Shown: positions 7,705 through 20,976, counted from the first letter of the stretch. The stretch is DNA of 36,004 bases from Chromatiales bacterium (GCA_004282875.1 SHLT01000018.1:1-36004), one strand, 5' to 3'. Made by a program: numbers and translations. The notes: a model not told the origin generated them from the sequence alone.

Positions 7705-7795
7705 GGAGAGGTGGCAGAGCGGTTGAATGCACTGGTCTTGAAAACCAGCAAAGGTTAGTAGCCTTTCGTGGGTTCGAATCCCACCCTCTCCGCCA
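7705..7795 (+). tRNA. tRNA-Ser (anticodon UGA, decodes UCA)
   Basis: A 91-base serine tRNA including an encoded CCA (7793-7795). Acceptor stem GGAGAGG (7705-7711) pairs with CCTCTCC (7785-7791), with G discriminator at 7792. The anticodon stem CTGGT/ACCAG encloses loop CTTGAAA, giving anticodon TGA at 7739-7741. The long variable arm (about 7749-7767, AAAGG...CCTTT) is typical of class II tRNASer, and the T arm GTGGG-TTCGAAT-CCCAC is perfect. It lies 1.6 kb from serS. The antisense of this tRNA creates a spurious open frame on the minus strand. Confidence 0.98.
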
Positions 7796-7822
7796 ACTCC
7801 TTAGAATTTCGGTGAAAATCAT

Positions 7823-8482
7823 ATGGCTACCGTCCTTGTCACCGGCTGCAATCGCGGCATCGGCCTGCAGCTCGTTACACAGCTTCATGCGCGCGGCGAT
7901 ACGGTCATCGGCGTCTGCCGGCAGCCCGGCGACGAGCTTGCTGGGCTCGGCATTCGGGTCATCGCAGGCATCGACGTCGCCGACGGTGCGTCCGTGGCGG
8001 AGTTGAAAGCCAGCCTGGGCAGCGAGCCCATCGATGTCCTGATCAACAACGCCGGGATTCTGCGGCGCGACACGTTTGGCGAACTCGACTACGAAGAGAT
8101 GCTCCTGCAATACGAGGTCAACGCCCTCGGGCCGCTGCGTGTGACCGAAGCGCTGGCAGACAACCTCAAGGCGGGCTCAAAGGTCGCAATTGTCACCAGC
8201 CGGGTCGGCTCCATTGACGACAATAGCTCGGGCGGCAACTGGGGCTACCGGGCATCGAAGACCGCCGTTAACATGATCGGCACCAACCTGATGCACGAAT
8301 TCAAGCCGCGCGGCATCGCGGTCGCCCTGCTCCACCCGGGCTTTGTCGCCACCGACATGACCGACCGGCATGGTGTCTCCCCGGAAGTTTCGGCGCGTGG
8401 ACTCATTGAGCGCATCGACGAGCTAAGTATTGAGAATTCCGGCGGTTTCTGGCACGCCGAAGGCTACAAACTACCGTGGTGA
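7823..8482 (+). CDS. SDR family NAD(P)-dependent oxidoreductase
   Basis: A 219-residue classical-type short-chain dehydrogenase. The Rossmann nucleotide-binding motif TGCNRGIG is at residues 7-14, the structural NNAG at 75-78, and the catalytic Tyr142 and Lys146 in GYRASK, with Ser at 126 or 130 as the third member. The C-terminal HPGFVATDMT segment is typical of the family. Residue 33 is Arg after the second strand, which slightly favours NADP(H). It resembles the Drosophila sniffer / C-factor-like subgroup of small SDRs by length and the GCNRGIG variant. The ATG at 7823 begins 28 bases after the tRNA. The substrate cannot be inferred. Confidence 0.92.
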   Translation: MATVLVTGCNRGIGLQLVTQLHARGDTVIGVCRQPGDELAGLGIRVIAGIDVADGASVAELKASLGSEPIDVLINNAGILRRDTFGELDYEEMLLQYEVNALGPLRVTEALADNLKAGSKVAIVTSRVGSIDDNSSGGNWGYRASKTAVNMIGTNLMHEFKPRGIAVALLHPGFVATDMTDRHGVSPEVSARGLIERIDELSIENSGGFWHAEGYKLPW

Positions 8483-8527
8483 GGACTTGAATCCGCGACA
8501 TATGTCACCAGATCCTCGTTTGATTTT

Positions 8528-8536
8528 TGCTAGAAT
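8528..8536 (+). promoter_or_regulatory. Possible extended -10 promoter for the Bax inhibitor-1 gene
   Basis: TGC followed directly by TAGAAT (8531-8536) fits an extended -10 element (TGn-TATAAT, 5/6). No good -35 is seen, as is usual for this class. The start would fall near 8543, giving a leader of about 27 bases that carries TTGGAG ahead of the ATG at 8570. Confidence 0.33.
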
Positions 8537-8569
8537 CCGTCAACCATTGAACATATTGGAGTTGTTCGC

Positions 8570-9259
8570 ATGCAAGACAATCTGAATTCCGTCGCCCCGG
8601 TGTCGGGCCTGGACGTAGAGGCACGCTCAGCGTTCATCTGGAGAACCTACGCCCACGTGGTAGGAGCCATCCTCGCGTTTGCCGGTATTTCGGCATACCT
8701 GATGTCTTCAGGGATTTCGGCGCGCTTGTTCCCGGTGCTTACCGCACAGTGGCTGTTAACGCTCGGTGCCTTCATGCTGGTGAGCTGGGGTGCCTCGCAT
8801 ATGGCCCATCGCCTCGAGTCGAAGCCGGCACAATACGCCGGGTTTGCCGTGCTCGTATTTGCCGAAGCTCTGATTTTCTCACCGGTTCTGCTCATCGCCT
8901 ACGCGATGAATCCGGCGATCATCGAGAGCGCGGCCGGAGTGACCGTGCTGGGCAGCGTTGGCCTGATCGCCGTCGCCATGATCACGCGGAAGGACTTTTC
9001 GTTCCTGCGCGGCATCCTGGTCTGGGGCGGCATCCTGGCCCTGGTCGGTATCGTCTCGGCCGTGATCTTCGGTTTCCAGCTGGGCACCTGGTTCTCGCTG
9101 GGAATGATCGGCTTCGCCGGTGCCGCCGTCTTGTACGACACCTCGAACATTCTGCACCATTACCCGCAGGACAAATACGTTGCCGCGGCCATGGGCCTGT
9201 TCGCATCGATCGCACTGATGTTCTGGTACATCCTGCAGTTCTTTATGAGCCGCGACTGA
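8570..9259 (+). CDS. Bax inhibitor-1/YccA family membrane protein
   Basis: A 229-residue polytopic inner-membrane protein with about seven hydrophobic segments between residues 25 and 225. The start is soluble and acidic-polar, then FIWRTYAHVVGAILAFAGIS begins the first segment. The family's late signature is present: a GMIGFAGAAVLYDTSNILHHY block near 182-203, where the Asp and the following polar residues form the conserved pore site of BI-1 (TMBIM) proteins. E. coli relatives are YccA and YbhL; YccA modulates the FtsH protease, whereas the structurally characterised BsYetJ is a pH-sensitive calcium leak channel. Which applies here is unknown. A strong terminator follows its stop. Confidence 0.93.
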   Translation: MQDNLNSVAPVSGLDVEARSAFIWRTYAHVVGAILAFAGISAYLMSSGISARLFPVLTAQWLLTLGAFMLVSWGASHMAHRLESKPAQYAGFAVLVFAEALIFSPVLLIAYAMNPAIIESAAGVTVLGSVGLIAVAMITRKDFSFLRGILVWGGILALVGIVSAVIFGFQLGTWFSLGMIGFAGAAVLYDTSNILHHYPQDKYVAAAMGLFASIALMFWYILQFFMSRD

Positions 9260-9284
9260 CGAACGCGTAGCAACAAGCTAAACG

Positions 9285-9315
9285 AAAAGGGGCCCATCAT
9301 CGGGCCCCTTTTTTT
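9285..9315. terminator. Bidirectional intrinsic terminator between the BI-1 gene and serS
   Basis: AAAAGGGGCCC (9285-9295), loop ATCATC and GGGCCCCTTTT (9302-9312), continuing as a T-run to 9315, form an 11-bp stem. The A-run on the left arm gives a shorter U-tract on the other strand, so it can also serve the convergent serS transcript ending at 9318. Confidence 0.92.
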
Positions 9316-9317
9316 GT

Positions 9318-11930
<2,613 letters not shown>

Positions 11931-11931
<1 letters not shown>

Positions 11932-12341
11932 TACCGGGTTCGGTTCGTGTACCAGTTTTCAACGCGCTGCCCCCATCCACCGAGACCCGCTGCCGCGACT
12001 GTAAGACCGGTCATTATACCGACAGCGTTGGCCAGGATGTCGCGCCACTCTGCGGAGCGATAGCTGACCTGGAGCTGGCAGAACTCGACGAACAAGCCGA
12101 ACAACAAGAGGGCGGCTGCGATACGCCAGTAACGGCTTTTCTGAAACAGCCCGCAAAACCACAGCGAGAGAAACGCAAATGTGCCGGCATGCAGCCACTT
12201 GTCTGCATACGGCAGCCAGGACATGGAACTGCCCGTGGCATTAAAGAACCAGGAAGCTGGCGCCAGCGTCGCCAGCAAAACACCGGCCACGATCAGGGTA
12301 CTCAGCACTCGCCACAGCCGGGCGTGGCGCAAGGCTAGCAT
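11931..12341 (-). CDS. VanZ family membrane protein
   Basis: A 136-residue small membrane protein with about four hydrophobic segments. The VanZ-like signature is visible: [20 protein letters not shown] near residues 45-65 and [31 protein letters not shown] near 85-115 (the family's E.xQ...R..d..D...N..G pattern). VanZ was named for teicoplanin resistance in enterococci, but the many proteobacterial relatives have no proven role and this should not be read as a resistance gene. The ATG at 12341 overlaps the lolA TGA (TGATG); a TTG one codon earlier is possible. It is an extra gene between lolA and rarA compared with E. coli. Confidence 0.88.
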
Positions 12342-13009
12342 CAACCGGACGGTCCTTCCGCAACGACCGGAACACCAACGAGATCCGCATCCTCGGGAAC
12401 CGTGAATACGAATTGCTCACTGTCGATGGGTTCATTGGTCGTAACGTCGTAAAGCGCAACCAGGGTTCTCTGGTCCAGGTTGTCGAAGAACACCATGCGG
12501 CTGAGCTGGCCGTCGGTGAAGCCCAGCTCCATACGCTCGAATCCGCTCGACGTGTCAACGGGAATCATGCGAACCCAGGTCGTGCCCTTTTCCAGCATCG
12601 AGCCGTCAAAGCGAAACTGCGACAACGCGTCGCCCGACCCGCCGAGCAACAACGCGGGGGTGTTGGCCAGGGCTTCGGCCTGCGGTTTTACCGTCACCTG
12701 GGCGAGATCGACATCGTAGCTCCAGATGTTGAGGCCATCGGCCACGAGCCGCTGCTCGTAGGGGTCCGAGTAGGCCCAGTGGAAGCGGCCCGGCCGCGCT
12801 ATCTCGAGCGTACCACTCGATCGCTCCACGACGAGACCGTTCGCGTCGACGAGCGATTGCTCGAAGCGCCCCTGCAACGTAATGACATTGTTTATAAAGT
12901 CATTGACGAGGGCCTCGCCCGCCTCATCTGCCCGCGCCTGGGCGTGCGCTGCCTGGCCCATCAGGCCGATCGCCAGAACGGCTGATAGCAAAACACTCTT
13001 TCCGGTCAC
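12341..13009 (-). CDS. lolA: Outer-membrane lipoprotein carrier protein LolA
   Basis: A 222-residue periplasmic chaperone that accepts lipoproteins from LolCDE and passes them to LolB at the outer membrane. A cleavable signal peptide (about 1-23, cut after AHA) precedes the family body: ITLQGRFEQSLVDANGLVVERSSG near 43-66, then PGRFHWAYSDPYEQRLVADGLNIWSYDVDLAQVTV near 72-107, which is the highly conserved strand pattern of LolA. The position between ftsK and rarA (with the VanZ-like gene in between) is the conserved one. ftsK ends 30 bases downstream of nothing else on this strand: it is the gene directly upstream, with 30 bases between. Likely clients include the Lpp-like lipoprotein at 33.8 kb. 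Confidence 0.95.
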   Translation of the reverse strand: MTGKSVLLSAVLAIGLMGQAAHAQARADEAGEALVNDFINNVITLQGRFEQSLVDANGLVVERSSGTLEIARPGRFHWAYSDPYEQRLVADGLNIWSYDVDLAQVTVKPQAEALANTPALLLGGSGDALSQFRFDGSMLEKGTTWVRMIPVDTSSGFERMELGFTDGQLSRMVFFDNLDQRTLVALYDVTTNEPIDSEQFVFTVPEDADLVGVPVVAEGPSG

Positions 13010-13039
13010 ACATTCATCCTCATTCAGGGCATAGCCCGC

Positions 13040-15361
13040 TCATTCGTCGGCCGGATTGGTCGGCACGAGAATCTCGCGCGAACCGTTCGGCTGCAGCGGC
13101 CCCACCATACCGGCCGCCTCCATGGACTCGACCATGCGCGCCGCGCGGTTGTAGCCGATCTTGAGGCGCCTCTGGACGCCCGATATCGACGCTTTGCGGG
13201 TCTCCATGACGACCTGAACGGCCTGGTCATAGAGAGGATCCTGCTCCGCGTCTGCGCTGTCAGCCGACGGCTTGTCAATGCCGACCAGTCCTGGAGTTGG
13301 ACTCGACGGACCCTCGAGAATTTCATCAATATAGCGCGGCGACCCGGTTTTCTTCAGGTGCCGCACGACGGCATGCACCTCGTTGTCGGCCACAAAGGCG
13401 CCGTGCACGCGCACGGGCAACGATGTCCCGGGCGGCAGGTACAGCATGTCGCCGTGGCCCAGCAGGTTCTCGGCGCCCTGCTGGTCGAGAATCGTGCGTG
13501 AATCCACCCTGGCGGACACCTGGAATGCGATCCTCGTCGGCACGTTGGCCTTGATCAGGCCCGTAATGACGTCCACCGACGGCCGCTGCGTGGCGAGGAT
13601 CATATGAATGCCCGACGCGCGCGCTTTCTGCGCCAGCCGCGCGATCAGTTCCTCGACCTTCTTGCCGACGATCATCATCATGTCGGCGAGTTCGTCGATC
13701 ACGACGACGATGAAGGGTAGCGGCGTCAGCGTCGGATGTTCGATGGGCTTTTCTTCGTCGAAAATCTCGGGCGGCCGGAAGGTCGGATCCTTGAGCGGCT
13801 CACCGGCGTCGATGGCCTCCCGGACCTTGCGGTTGTAGCCGCCAATGTTGCGCACGCCGAGTTTCGACATCAGCGCGTAGCGCCGATCCATTTCGGCCAC
13901 GCACCAGCGCAGGGAGTTCGCCGCCTCCTTCATGTCGGTCACGACGGGCGTCAGCAGGTGGGGAATGCCCTCGTACACCGACAATTCGAGCATCTTTGGG
14001 TCGATCATGATCAGGCGAACGTGATCCGGGTCGGTCTTGTAGAGAATGCTCAGGACCATGGCATTGATGCCGACGGACTTACCCGAGCCCGTCGTACCCG
14101 CGATCAGCAAGTGCGGCATCCGCGCCAGGTCAGCCACGACGGAATTTCCGCCGATGTCCTTGCCCAGCGCAAGTGTCAGCGGGGATGCCATGTCGTCGTA
14201 GGCCCGCGACTTTAGAATCTCGCCGAGCGTCACGAGCTGGCGGTTTTCATTGGGAATCTCGAGACCGACGAAGGACTTGCCCGGAATGACTTCAACGATG
14301 CGCACACTAACGACCGACAGCGAGCGCGCGAGGTCCTTGGAGAGATTGGCAATCTGACTCACTTTGACGCCGGGGGCCGGATCCAGCTCGAAGCGCGTGA
14401 TAACCGGACCGGGCGAGACCGATTTGACCTCGACGTCGATGCCGAAGTCCTTGAGTTTGAGTTCGACCAGCCTCGACATCGCCTCGAGCGAGTCCTTCGA
14501 CCAACCCTGCTTCTGCTCCGGTGGATCGTCGAGCAGCGACAGTGGCGGCAGCTCGCCGACCGCGGACGGCTCGAACAAGGGAACCTGGCGCTCCTTTTCG
14601 GCGCGCGCGCTCGGCTCCAGCGATGGCAGCACGGGCTCGATGCGCGGTTTTGCGCGTGTCGCCTTGAGCTTCTTTTCGACCTTGACGACGTCCTGGCGCG
14701 CGGCAGCCTGCTTACGGCCTTCTGCTTTGTCGCGCCATTCCCCGATTTTCAGGAGCGCCTTTTCATAACCGACCAGGCACCAGTGCCCGACCCTGTCCAT
14801 GACGCTGATCCACGAGATCCCGAGGAACAGGGAAATCGACGCGACCCAGAGACAGAACAGCAGCGTGCTCGCCCCGAGCAGCTTCATGACGCTTGCGAGG
14901 CTCTCCCCCACTGCCTGCCCGATGAAGCCGCCCGCGGAACTGCGGAATCCGGCACCTGAAAAATGCAGCGTCGACAATGCGCAACTCGTCACCAAAGTCG
15001 CGAGGAATCCACTGAAGCGCAGCGCAAAATCGAGCCGCGTCAGTTCGATCTGCGTCTTTTGTTCGCGGTACAACATCCAGCCGAGGAAGAACACCATGAC
15101 CGTGAACAGGTATGCCGGTCGCCCGAAAGTGAAAAACAACGCATCGGATATCCAGGCACCAACACGACCCACACCGTTCTGGATCGCGGTATCCGTCGTG
15201 GCCTGTGTCGGGCCCGGGTCTGCGGAATCGTAGGTAAACAGCGCATACCAGAGAATCAGCGCCAGGGCGCCAAACAGGTACAGTGCCCCCTCGCGCAACG
15301 CCCGATGAACCTGCGATGACAGCCGGGATTCCGGCTGCCTGGCTTTTGCGGCTCTTGCCAT
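13040..15361 (-). CDS. ftsK: DNA translocase FtsK
   Basis: A 773-residue divisome-linked DNA pump that moves the chromosome terminus and activates XerCD at dif. Four or five transmembrane segments lie in residues 20-200 ([28 protein letters not shown] and so on), followed by a short charged linker to about 270. The motor domain has Walker A GTTGSGKS (near 433) and Walker [16 protein letters not shown], and [12 protein letters not shown] follows. The C-terminal gamma winged helix, [20 protein letters not shown] (about 725-745), should read KOPS sites. The total is much shorter than E. coli FtsK (1329) because of the short linker, similar to SpoIIIE and many other bacteria. ATG at 15361. Confidence 0.97.
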   Translation of the reverse strand: MARAAKARQPESRLSSQVHRALREGALYLFGALALILWYALFTYDSADPGPTQATTDTAIQNGVGRVGAWISDALFFTFGRPAYLFTVMVFFLGWMLYREQKTQIELTRLDFALRFSGFLATLVTSCALSTLHFSGAGFRSSAGGFIGQAVGESLASVMKLLGASTLLFCLWVASISLFLGISWISVMDRVGHWCLVGYEKALLKIGEWRDKAEGRKQAAARQDVVKVEKKLKATRAKPRIEPVLPSLEPSARAEKERQVPLFEPSAVGELPPLSLLDDPPEQKQGWSKDSLEAMSRLVELKLKDFGIDVEVKSVSPGPVITRFELDPAPGVKVSQIANLSKDLARSLSVVSVRIVEVIPGKSFVGLEIPNENRQLVTLGEILKSRAYDDMASPLTLALGKDIGGNSVVADLARMPHLLIAGTTGSGKSVGINAMVLSILYKTDPDHVRLIMIDPKMLELSVYEGIPHLLTPVVTDMKEAANSLRWCVAEMDRRYALMSKLGVRNIGGYNRKVREAIDAGEPLKDPTFRPPEIFDEEKPIEHPTLTPLPFIVVVIDELADMMMIVGKKVEELIARLAQKARASGIHMILATQRPSVDVITGLIKANVPTRIAFQVSARVDSRTILDQQGAENLLGHGDMLYLPPGTSLPVRVHGAFVADNEVHAVVRHLKKTGSPRYIDEILEGPSSPTPGLVGIDKPSADSADAEQDPLYDQAVQVVMETRKASISGVQRRLKIGYNRAARMVESMEAAGMVGPLQPNGSREILVPTNPADE

Positions 15362-16513
<1,152 letters not shown>

Positions 16514-16528
16514 GCCGATGGTGGCTCA

Positions 16529-17662
16529 TTGAAAGTCACCGTCCACGACAGTATTTCCTCGATTGCCAGTGAGGACTGGGACGCGCTTGCCGGAGCGGAT
16601 TACCCGTTTCTGCGCCATGCGTTCCTGGAACTTGCCGAGCAAACCGGCAGCGTCTCGCCGGATGCGGGCTGGACACCGCGACACCTGACGCTCGAGGACG
16701 ATGGCCGCCTGCGTGCCGCCATGCCCCTTTATGAAAAAAGCCATTCCTGGGGCGAGTTCGTCTTTGACTGGGCCTGGGCACATGCGTACGAAGGCGCTGG
16801 ATTCGACTACTACCCGAAACTCGTCTCGGCGGTCCCGTTCACGCCTGCGCCAAGCACTCGCCTCCTGCTGGCCGATAGCCAGGACAAGACGGCGGCAAAA
16901 GCACTGGTCGCCGCCGCGACGCAATTAGCGGACGATTCGGCATGTTCCTCGGTCCATTTCCTGTTTCCCGAAGAACGGGAAGTCGAACTGTTGGACGACT
17001 GCGGCCTCCTGATCCGCAAAGACTGCCAGTTCCATTGGCACAACCGCGACTACGCGAGCTTCAATGATTTCCTCGCGACATTTACATCGGCGAAGCGCAA
17101 GAAGGCCAGGCGCGACCGCCGGCGCGTCTATGAGAACGGCATCCGATTCAGGCGATTGCGCGGCGCGGATCTCGACCGGGAAACCTGGTCCAGGGTGTAT
17201 GCGCTGATTGCGCGCACCTTCACGATGCGCGGCTCACTGCCCTACTTCAACCAGGCCTTTTTCGAGGGCCTGAGCGCACGCCTGCCGGACAACGTACTCG
17301 TGATCCAGGCTGAACTGGGCGACCAACCCGTGGCTGCTGCCGTGTTCTTCGAGAGCGCGACGACCCTGTACGGACGGTACTGGGGCAGTGACGGCCATTT
17401 CGATGCGCTGCATTTCGAGACCTGCTATTACCAGGGCATCGAATACTGCATCGAGACCGGAAAACAGCTTTTCGAGCCCGGCACGCAAGGTGAGCACAAG
17501 ATCAGCCGCGGCTTTTCACCGGTAACGACCTGGTCGGCACACTGGCTGGCGCATCCCGAATTTGCCGATGCCATCGGCCGGTATCTCGATGCCGAAGGAC
17601 AGCACATCGACCGGTACATCGAGACCGTCGACCGGCACACGCCCTACAAGGACGAGGAATGA
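16529..17662 (+). CDS. FemAB/GNAT-like N-acyltransferase (COG3146, peptidogalycan-type)
   Basis: A 377-residue protein of the uncharacterised COG3146 group, two tandem GNAT-like folds related to FemAB peptidyltransferases. Recognisable features are SEDWDALAGADYPFLRHAFLELAEQTG near the start, MPLYEKSHSWGEFVFDWAWAHAY near 66-88, WHNRDYASFNDFLATFTSAKRKKARRDRR near 168-196, and YWGSDGHFDALHFETCYYQGIEYCIE near 288-313, ending in a conserved EHKISRGF. The acyl acceptor is unknown. The start is a TTG at 16529: an ATG upstream (16518) is in another frame. Its last codons overlap the aat ATG by four bases (ATGA), so the two are translated together. It replaces cydDC in the E. coli order. Confidence 0.88.
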   Translation: MKVTVHDSISSIASEDWDALAGADYPFLRHAFLELAEQTGSVSPDAGWTPRHLTLEDDGRLRAAMPLYEKSHSWGEFVFDWAWAHAYEGAGFDYYPKLVSAVPFTPAPSTRLLLADSQDKTAAKALVAAATQLADDSACSSVHFLFPEEREVELLDDCGLLIRKDCQFHWHNRDYASFNDFLATFTSAKRKKARRDRRRVYENGIRFRRLRGADLDRETWSRVYALIARTFTMRGSLPYFNQAFFEGLSARLPDNVLVIQAELGDQPVAAAVFFESATTLYGRYWGSDGHFDALHFETCYYQGIEYCIETGKQLFEPGTQGEHKISRGFSPVTTWSAHWLAHPEFADAIGRYLDAEGQHIDRYIETVDRHTPYKDEE

Positions 17663-18393
17663 GCAACAAGCGCGTGGTCTGGCTCAGCGCCGCCGACCCG
17701 CCCGAGGCATTTCCGCCCGTGACTGCAGCATTACGCGAGCCTGATGGTCTGTTGGCCGCCGGCGGCGACCTCAGTGCGGAGCGCCTGCTCGCGGCCTATC
17801 GACGCGGCATTTTCCCCTGGTACGACGAGGGCCAGCCGCTTCTCTGGTGGTCCCCCGACCCACGCTGCGTCTTCAAGAAAGGCGACCTGCACACGTCGCG
17901 CCGCCTGCGCCGCGAACTGCGACGCTCCACGGCCCAGGTGCGCTTCAACACCGCGTTTGCAGATGTCATGCGCAGCTGCGCGGGCCCGCGTCGCTATGAG
18001 CAGGGAACGTGGATCACCGAGGACATGATTGCGGCCTACGAGCGCCTGCACGGTGAGGGCTGGGCGCACTCGATCGAGGTCTGGCAGGACAACACGCTCA
18101 TTGGTGGCTTATACGGGCTCGTCATCGGCCGTGCCCTGTTCGGCGAATCCATGTTCAGCGAGCGAGCGAACGCCTCCAAGATCGCCCTGCTCGTCCTGGA
18201 CCACATGCTGAACGACGGTTCGCTGGGCCTCATCGACTGCCAGGTCCAGTCCAGCCATTTGCTGTCCATGGGAGCGTCCGTCATACCGCGGGCCGACTTT
18301 ATCCGGACGCTCGACGAGTTGTGCGATCCGCCGGGGCCGTTTGAAAACTGGCCGAGCGCCCCCATACCTGCCCTTGAATTGATGCCGAAGTGA
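17659..18393 (+). CDS. aat: Leucyl/phenylalanyl-tRNA-protein transferase
   Basis: A 244-residue cytoplasmic transferase that adds Leu or Phe from aminoacyl-tRNA to proteins with N-terminal Lys or Arg, creating N-degrons for ClpS-ClpAP (both genes are 1-3 kb away). Diagnostic stretches are GLLAAGGDLSAERLLAAYRRGIFPWYDEGQPLLWWSPDPRC near 30-73, the ITEDMIAAYERLHGEGWAHSIEVW block near 117-140 and GGLYGLVIGRALFGESMFS near 146-164. Length is normal (E. coli 234). ATG at 17659 overlaps the previous stop. The aat-infA-clpA-clpS neighbourhood is the classical gammaproteobacterial arrangement. Confidence 0.97.
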   Translation: MSNKRVVWLSAADPPEAFPPVTAALREPDGLLAAGGDLSAERLLAAYRRGIFPWYDEGQPLLWWSPDPRCVFKKGDLHTSRRLRRELRRSTAQVRFNTAFADVMRSCAGPRRYEQGTWITEDMIAAYERLHGEGWAHSIEVWQDNTLIGGLYGLVIGRALFGESMFSERANASKIALLVLDHMLNDGSLGLIDCQVQSSHLLSMGASVIPRADFIRTLDELCDPPGPFENWPSAPIPALELMPK

Positions 18394-18478
18394 GTGCCCG
18401 CGGTCCTTGCGCATTGCAATACCGGGGCCGTTTCTGCACAATTCGCCAGCCTTTTAGCAGTACAGGAAAGACAGTCCC

Positions 18479-18697
18479 TTGGCGAAAGAAGAAGCCATTC
18501 AGATGGAAGGCGTCGTAACGGAGACGCTGCCTAACACGACGTTTCGAGTTGAGCTCGAGAACGGACACGTGGTTACGGCACATATCTCCGGGAAGATGCG
18601 CAAGAATTACATCCGTATTCTCACGGGCGACAAAGTCACCGTGGAACTCACTCCCTACGACCTTTCCAAAGGCCGTATCGTCTACCGCGGGCGCTAG
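18479..18697 (+). CDS. infA: Translation initiation factor IF-1
   Basis: A 72-residue OB-fold protein that blocks the ribosomal A site during initiation. Sequence [29 protein letters not shown] and the end KGRIVYRGR are nearly identical to family members. The start is TTG at 18479, since ATG is absent at this point and a GGAAAG ribosome site lies about 9 bases before; a rare start codon on a translation factor is worth noting. The TAG stop shares the bases CTAG (18694-18697) with the stop of convergent clpA, so there is no space for a terminator between them. Confidence 0.98.
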   Translation: MAKEEAIQMEGVVTETLPNTTFRVELENGHVVTAHISGKMRKNYIRILTGDKVTVELTPYDLSKGRIVYRGR

Positions 18698-20961
18698 TCC
18701 GGCAGGTGCTCCAGCTCCTTTAGCACCGGCTCCGCAATCAGCTCCAGTTTGCCGTCCTTGCCGACGGTTATCTTCACGTGCCCGCCGCCTTCGAGGCTGC
18801 CGAACAGCAGTTCCTCGGCGAGCGGCCGTTTGATCTCCTCCTGGATAACCCGAGCCATCGGGCGCGCACCCATCTTCGGATCGTAGCCGCGCTCAGCGAT
18901 CCATTCGCGCGCATTGTCGTCGAGTTCCAGCGTGACGTTGTTGTTACCTAGCTTGGCCTCAAGCTCGACGATCAGCTTGTCAACAACACGGATTATCGAG
19001 TCGACCTCAAGAGCTGCGAACTGGATTATCGCATCCAGGCGATTCCGGAATTCGGGCGAGAATTTCTTCTTGAGAATCTCCATGCCATCCGTGGTGTTGT
19101 CCTGTTGCGTGAACCCGATCGATGTCCTGCTCATTTCCTGGGCGCCTGCGTTGGTCGTCATAACCAGAATGACATTCCGAAAGTCGGCTTTGCGACCATT
19201 GTTGTCCGTCAACTTGCCGTGATCCATAACCTGCAGCAGCAGGTTAAATACCTCAGGGTCGGCTTTCTCGATCTCATCCAGCAAGACGACACAATGCGGG
19301 TTCTTGCTGACGGCCTCCGTGAGCAAGCCGCCCTGATCGAAGCCGACGTAGCCCGGAGGTGCGCCGATGAGCCGCGAGACCGTGTGCTTTTCCATGTACT
19401 CGGACATGTCAAAACGCAACAACTCGACGCCCATGAGCATGGCCAACTGCCGCGTCACTTCGGTCTTGCCGACGCCGGTCGGTCCCGCAAACAGGAAAGC
19501 GCCGATCGGTTTCTCTTCCTCGCGCAGGCCCGAACGTGCCATCTTGATGGCGCCGCCAAGCGCCGCGATGGCCTGGTCCTGGCCGAAAATGGTCAGCTTG
19601 AGATCGCGTTCCAGGGTACGCAGTGCATCACGATCGGAGGCCGATACGCTCTTCGCCGGGATGCGCGCCATCTTGGCGACGACGTTTTCAACGAGTTCGA
19701 CCGTTACGGCGTCACCACGATTACCGACCGGCATCAGGCGCAGCCGGGCCCCGGCCTCGTCCATCACGTCGATGGCCTTGTCCGGCAGGTGACGATCGTT
19801 GATATGCCGGGCGGAGAGATCCACAGCGGCCTCGAGCGCTTCCGGCTCGTAGCGAATCCCATGGTGCTCCTCAAAGCGCGACTTCAGGCCTATCAGTATC
19901 TCCTTGGTTTCCGGAATCGTCGGTTCGGGCACATCTATTTTCTGGAAACGTCTTGCAAGTGCATGATCTTTCTCAAAAATACCGCGATATTCTGAGTACG
20001 TCGTGGAGCCAATACAGCGAATCTCGCCATTGGCCAGCACGGGCTTGATCAGGTTGCTGGCATCCATGACACCGCCCGATGCGGCGCCCGCCCCGATCAC
20101 GGTATGAATCTCGTCGATGAACAGAATGGCACCAGGGTCCTTGCGAATCTCGGCAATCACACCCTTCAGCCGCTTTTCGAAGTCACCCCTGTACTTGGTG
20201 CCCGCGATCAAGGTCCCCATGTCGAGCGCGTAAATCGTGCTGTCCTGGAGGACTTCCGGCACCCGCTCCTCGGTGATCATTCTTGCGAGGCCCTCGGCCA
20301 GCGCCGTCTTGCCCACGCCGGCCTCACCCACATACAGCGGATTGTTCTTGCGCCGGCGACAGAGAATCTGCACCGTGCGTTCGATTTCGAGCTCGCGACC
20401 GATCAACGGGTCGATCTTGCCCTCGATAGCGCGCTGGTTCAGGTTGCTTGCGTATAGCTCGAGCGGCGACGCGTCCGCCTCGGCTTCCGAATCGACCTGC
20501 GTTTCGCCTTCCTCGTTCGGCTCGCCCGAAACCTGGGGCATGCCGTGCGAAATAAAGTTCACGACGTCGAGGCGCGTAACATCCTGCAGATTCAGGAAAT
20601 AGACGGCCTGCGACTGTTTTTCGCTGAATATTGCGACGAGGACGTTGCTGCCCGTGACTTCTTTCTTGCCGCTCGACTGCACGTGAAATACTGCCCGCTG
20701 CAGGACGCGCTGGAAACCCAGGGTCGGCTGGACGTCCGCCTCGTCCTCATCGGCGAGCAGCGGAGTCTGCTCATCGATACACTCGGCGAGCTGCCGCCGC
20801 AGCTCCGTAATATTGGCTTCGCAGGCCTTGAGAATCTCGTGGACGCGCGGTATGTCGAGGATCGCAAGCAGCAGGTGCTCAACGGTCATGTACTCATGAC
20901 GGCGGTCACGCGCCCTTTGAAACGCCTCGTTCAGGCAAAATTCGAGCTCACTACTGAGCAT
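18694..20961 (-). CDS. clpA: ATP-dependent Clp protease ATP-binding subunit ClpA
   Basis: A 755-residue double AAA+ unfoldase that feeds substrates to ClpP. The N-domain begins [34 protein letters not shown], as in E. coli. The first AAA+ module has Walker [10 protein letters not shown] near 218 and Walker [10 protein letters not shown]; the second has GPTGVGKTE near 495 and [14 protein letters not shown]. No middle coiled-coil domain is present, which separates it from ClpB. The ATG at 20961 is preferred over an in-frame TTG at 20970 because AGGAG lies 9 bases before the ATG and abuts the TTG. clpS is 15 bases upstream of this start. It ends within CTAG shared with infA. Confidence 0.97.
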   Translation of the reverse strand: MLSSELEFCLNEAFQRARDRRHEYMTVEHLLLAILDIPRVHEILKACEANITELRRQLAECIDEQTPLLADEDEADVQPTLGFQRVLQRAVFHVQSSGKKEVTGSNVLVAIFSEKQSQAVYFLNLQDVTRLDVVNFISHGMPQVSGEPNEEGETQVDSEAEADASPLELYASNLNQRAIEGKIDPLIGRELEIERTVQILCRRRKNNPLYVGEAGVGKTALAEGLARMITEERVPEVLQDSTIYALDMGTLIAGTKYRGDFEKRLKGVIAEIRKDPGAILFIDEIHTVIGAGAASGGVMDASNLIKPVLANGEIRCIGSTTYSEYRGIFEKDHALARRFQKIDVPEPTIPETKEILIGLKSRFEEHHGIRYEPEALEAAVDLSARHINDRHLPDKAIDVMDEAGARLRLMPVGNRGDAVTVELVENVVAKMARIPAKSVSASDRDALRTLERDLKLTIFGQDQAIAALGGAIKMARSGLREEEKPIGAFLFAGPTGVGKTEVTRQLAMLMGVELLRFDMSEYMEKHTVSRLIGAPPGYVGFDQGGLLTEAVSKNPHCVVLLDEIEKADPEVFNLLLQVMDHGKLTDNNGRKADFRNVILVMTTNAGAQEMSRTSIGFTQQDNTTDGMEILKKKFSPEFRNRLDAIIQFAALEVDSIIRVVDKLIVELEAKLGNNNVTLELDDNAREWIAERGYDPKMGARPMARVIQEEIKRPLAEELLFGSLEGGGHVKITVGKDGKLELIAEPVLKELEHLPD

Positions 20962-20976
20962 GGTTTTCAACTCCTG

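Noticed and set aside
7574..8110. An N-terminal extension of the exported protein, reading minus-strand through the tRNA-Ser and SDR gene
   Set aside because: It contains the stretch WRRGWDSNPR, the well-known artefact of translating the reverse of tRNA-Ser, and overlaps the SDR coding frame. The signal peptide at the ATG 7573 settles the start.
19105..19995. Plus-strand open frame of 296 codons
   Set aside because: Antisense to clpA; no domain and no ribosome site.
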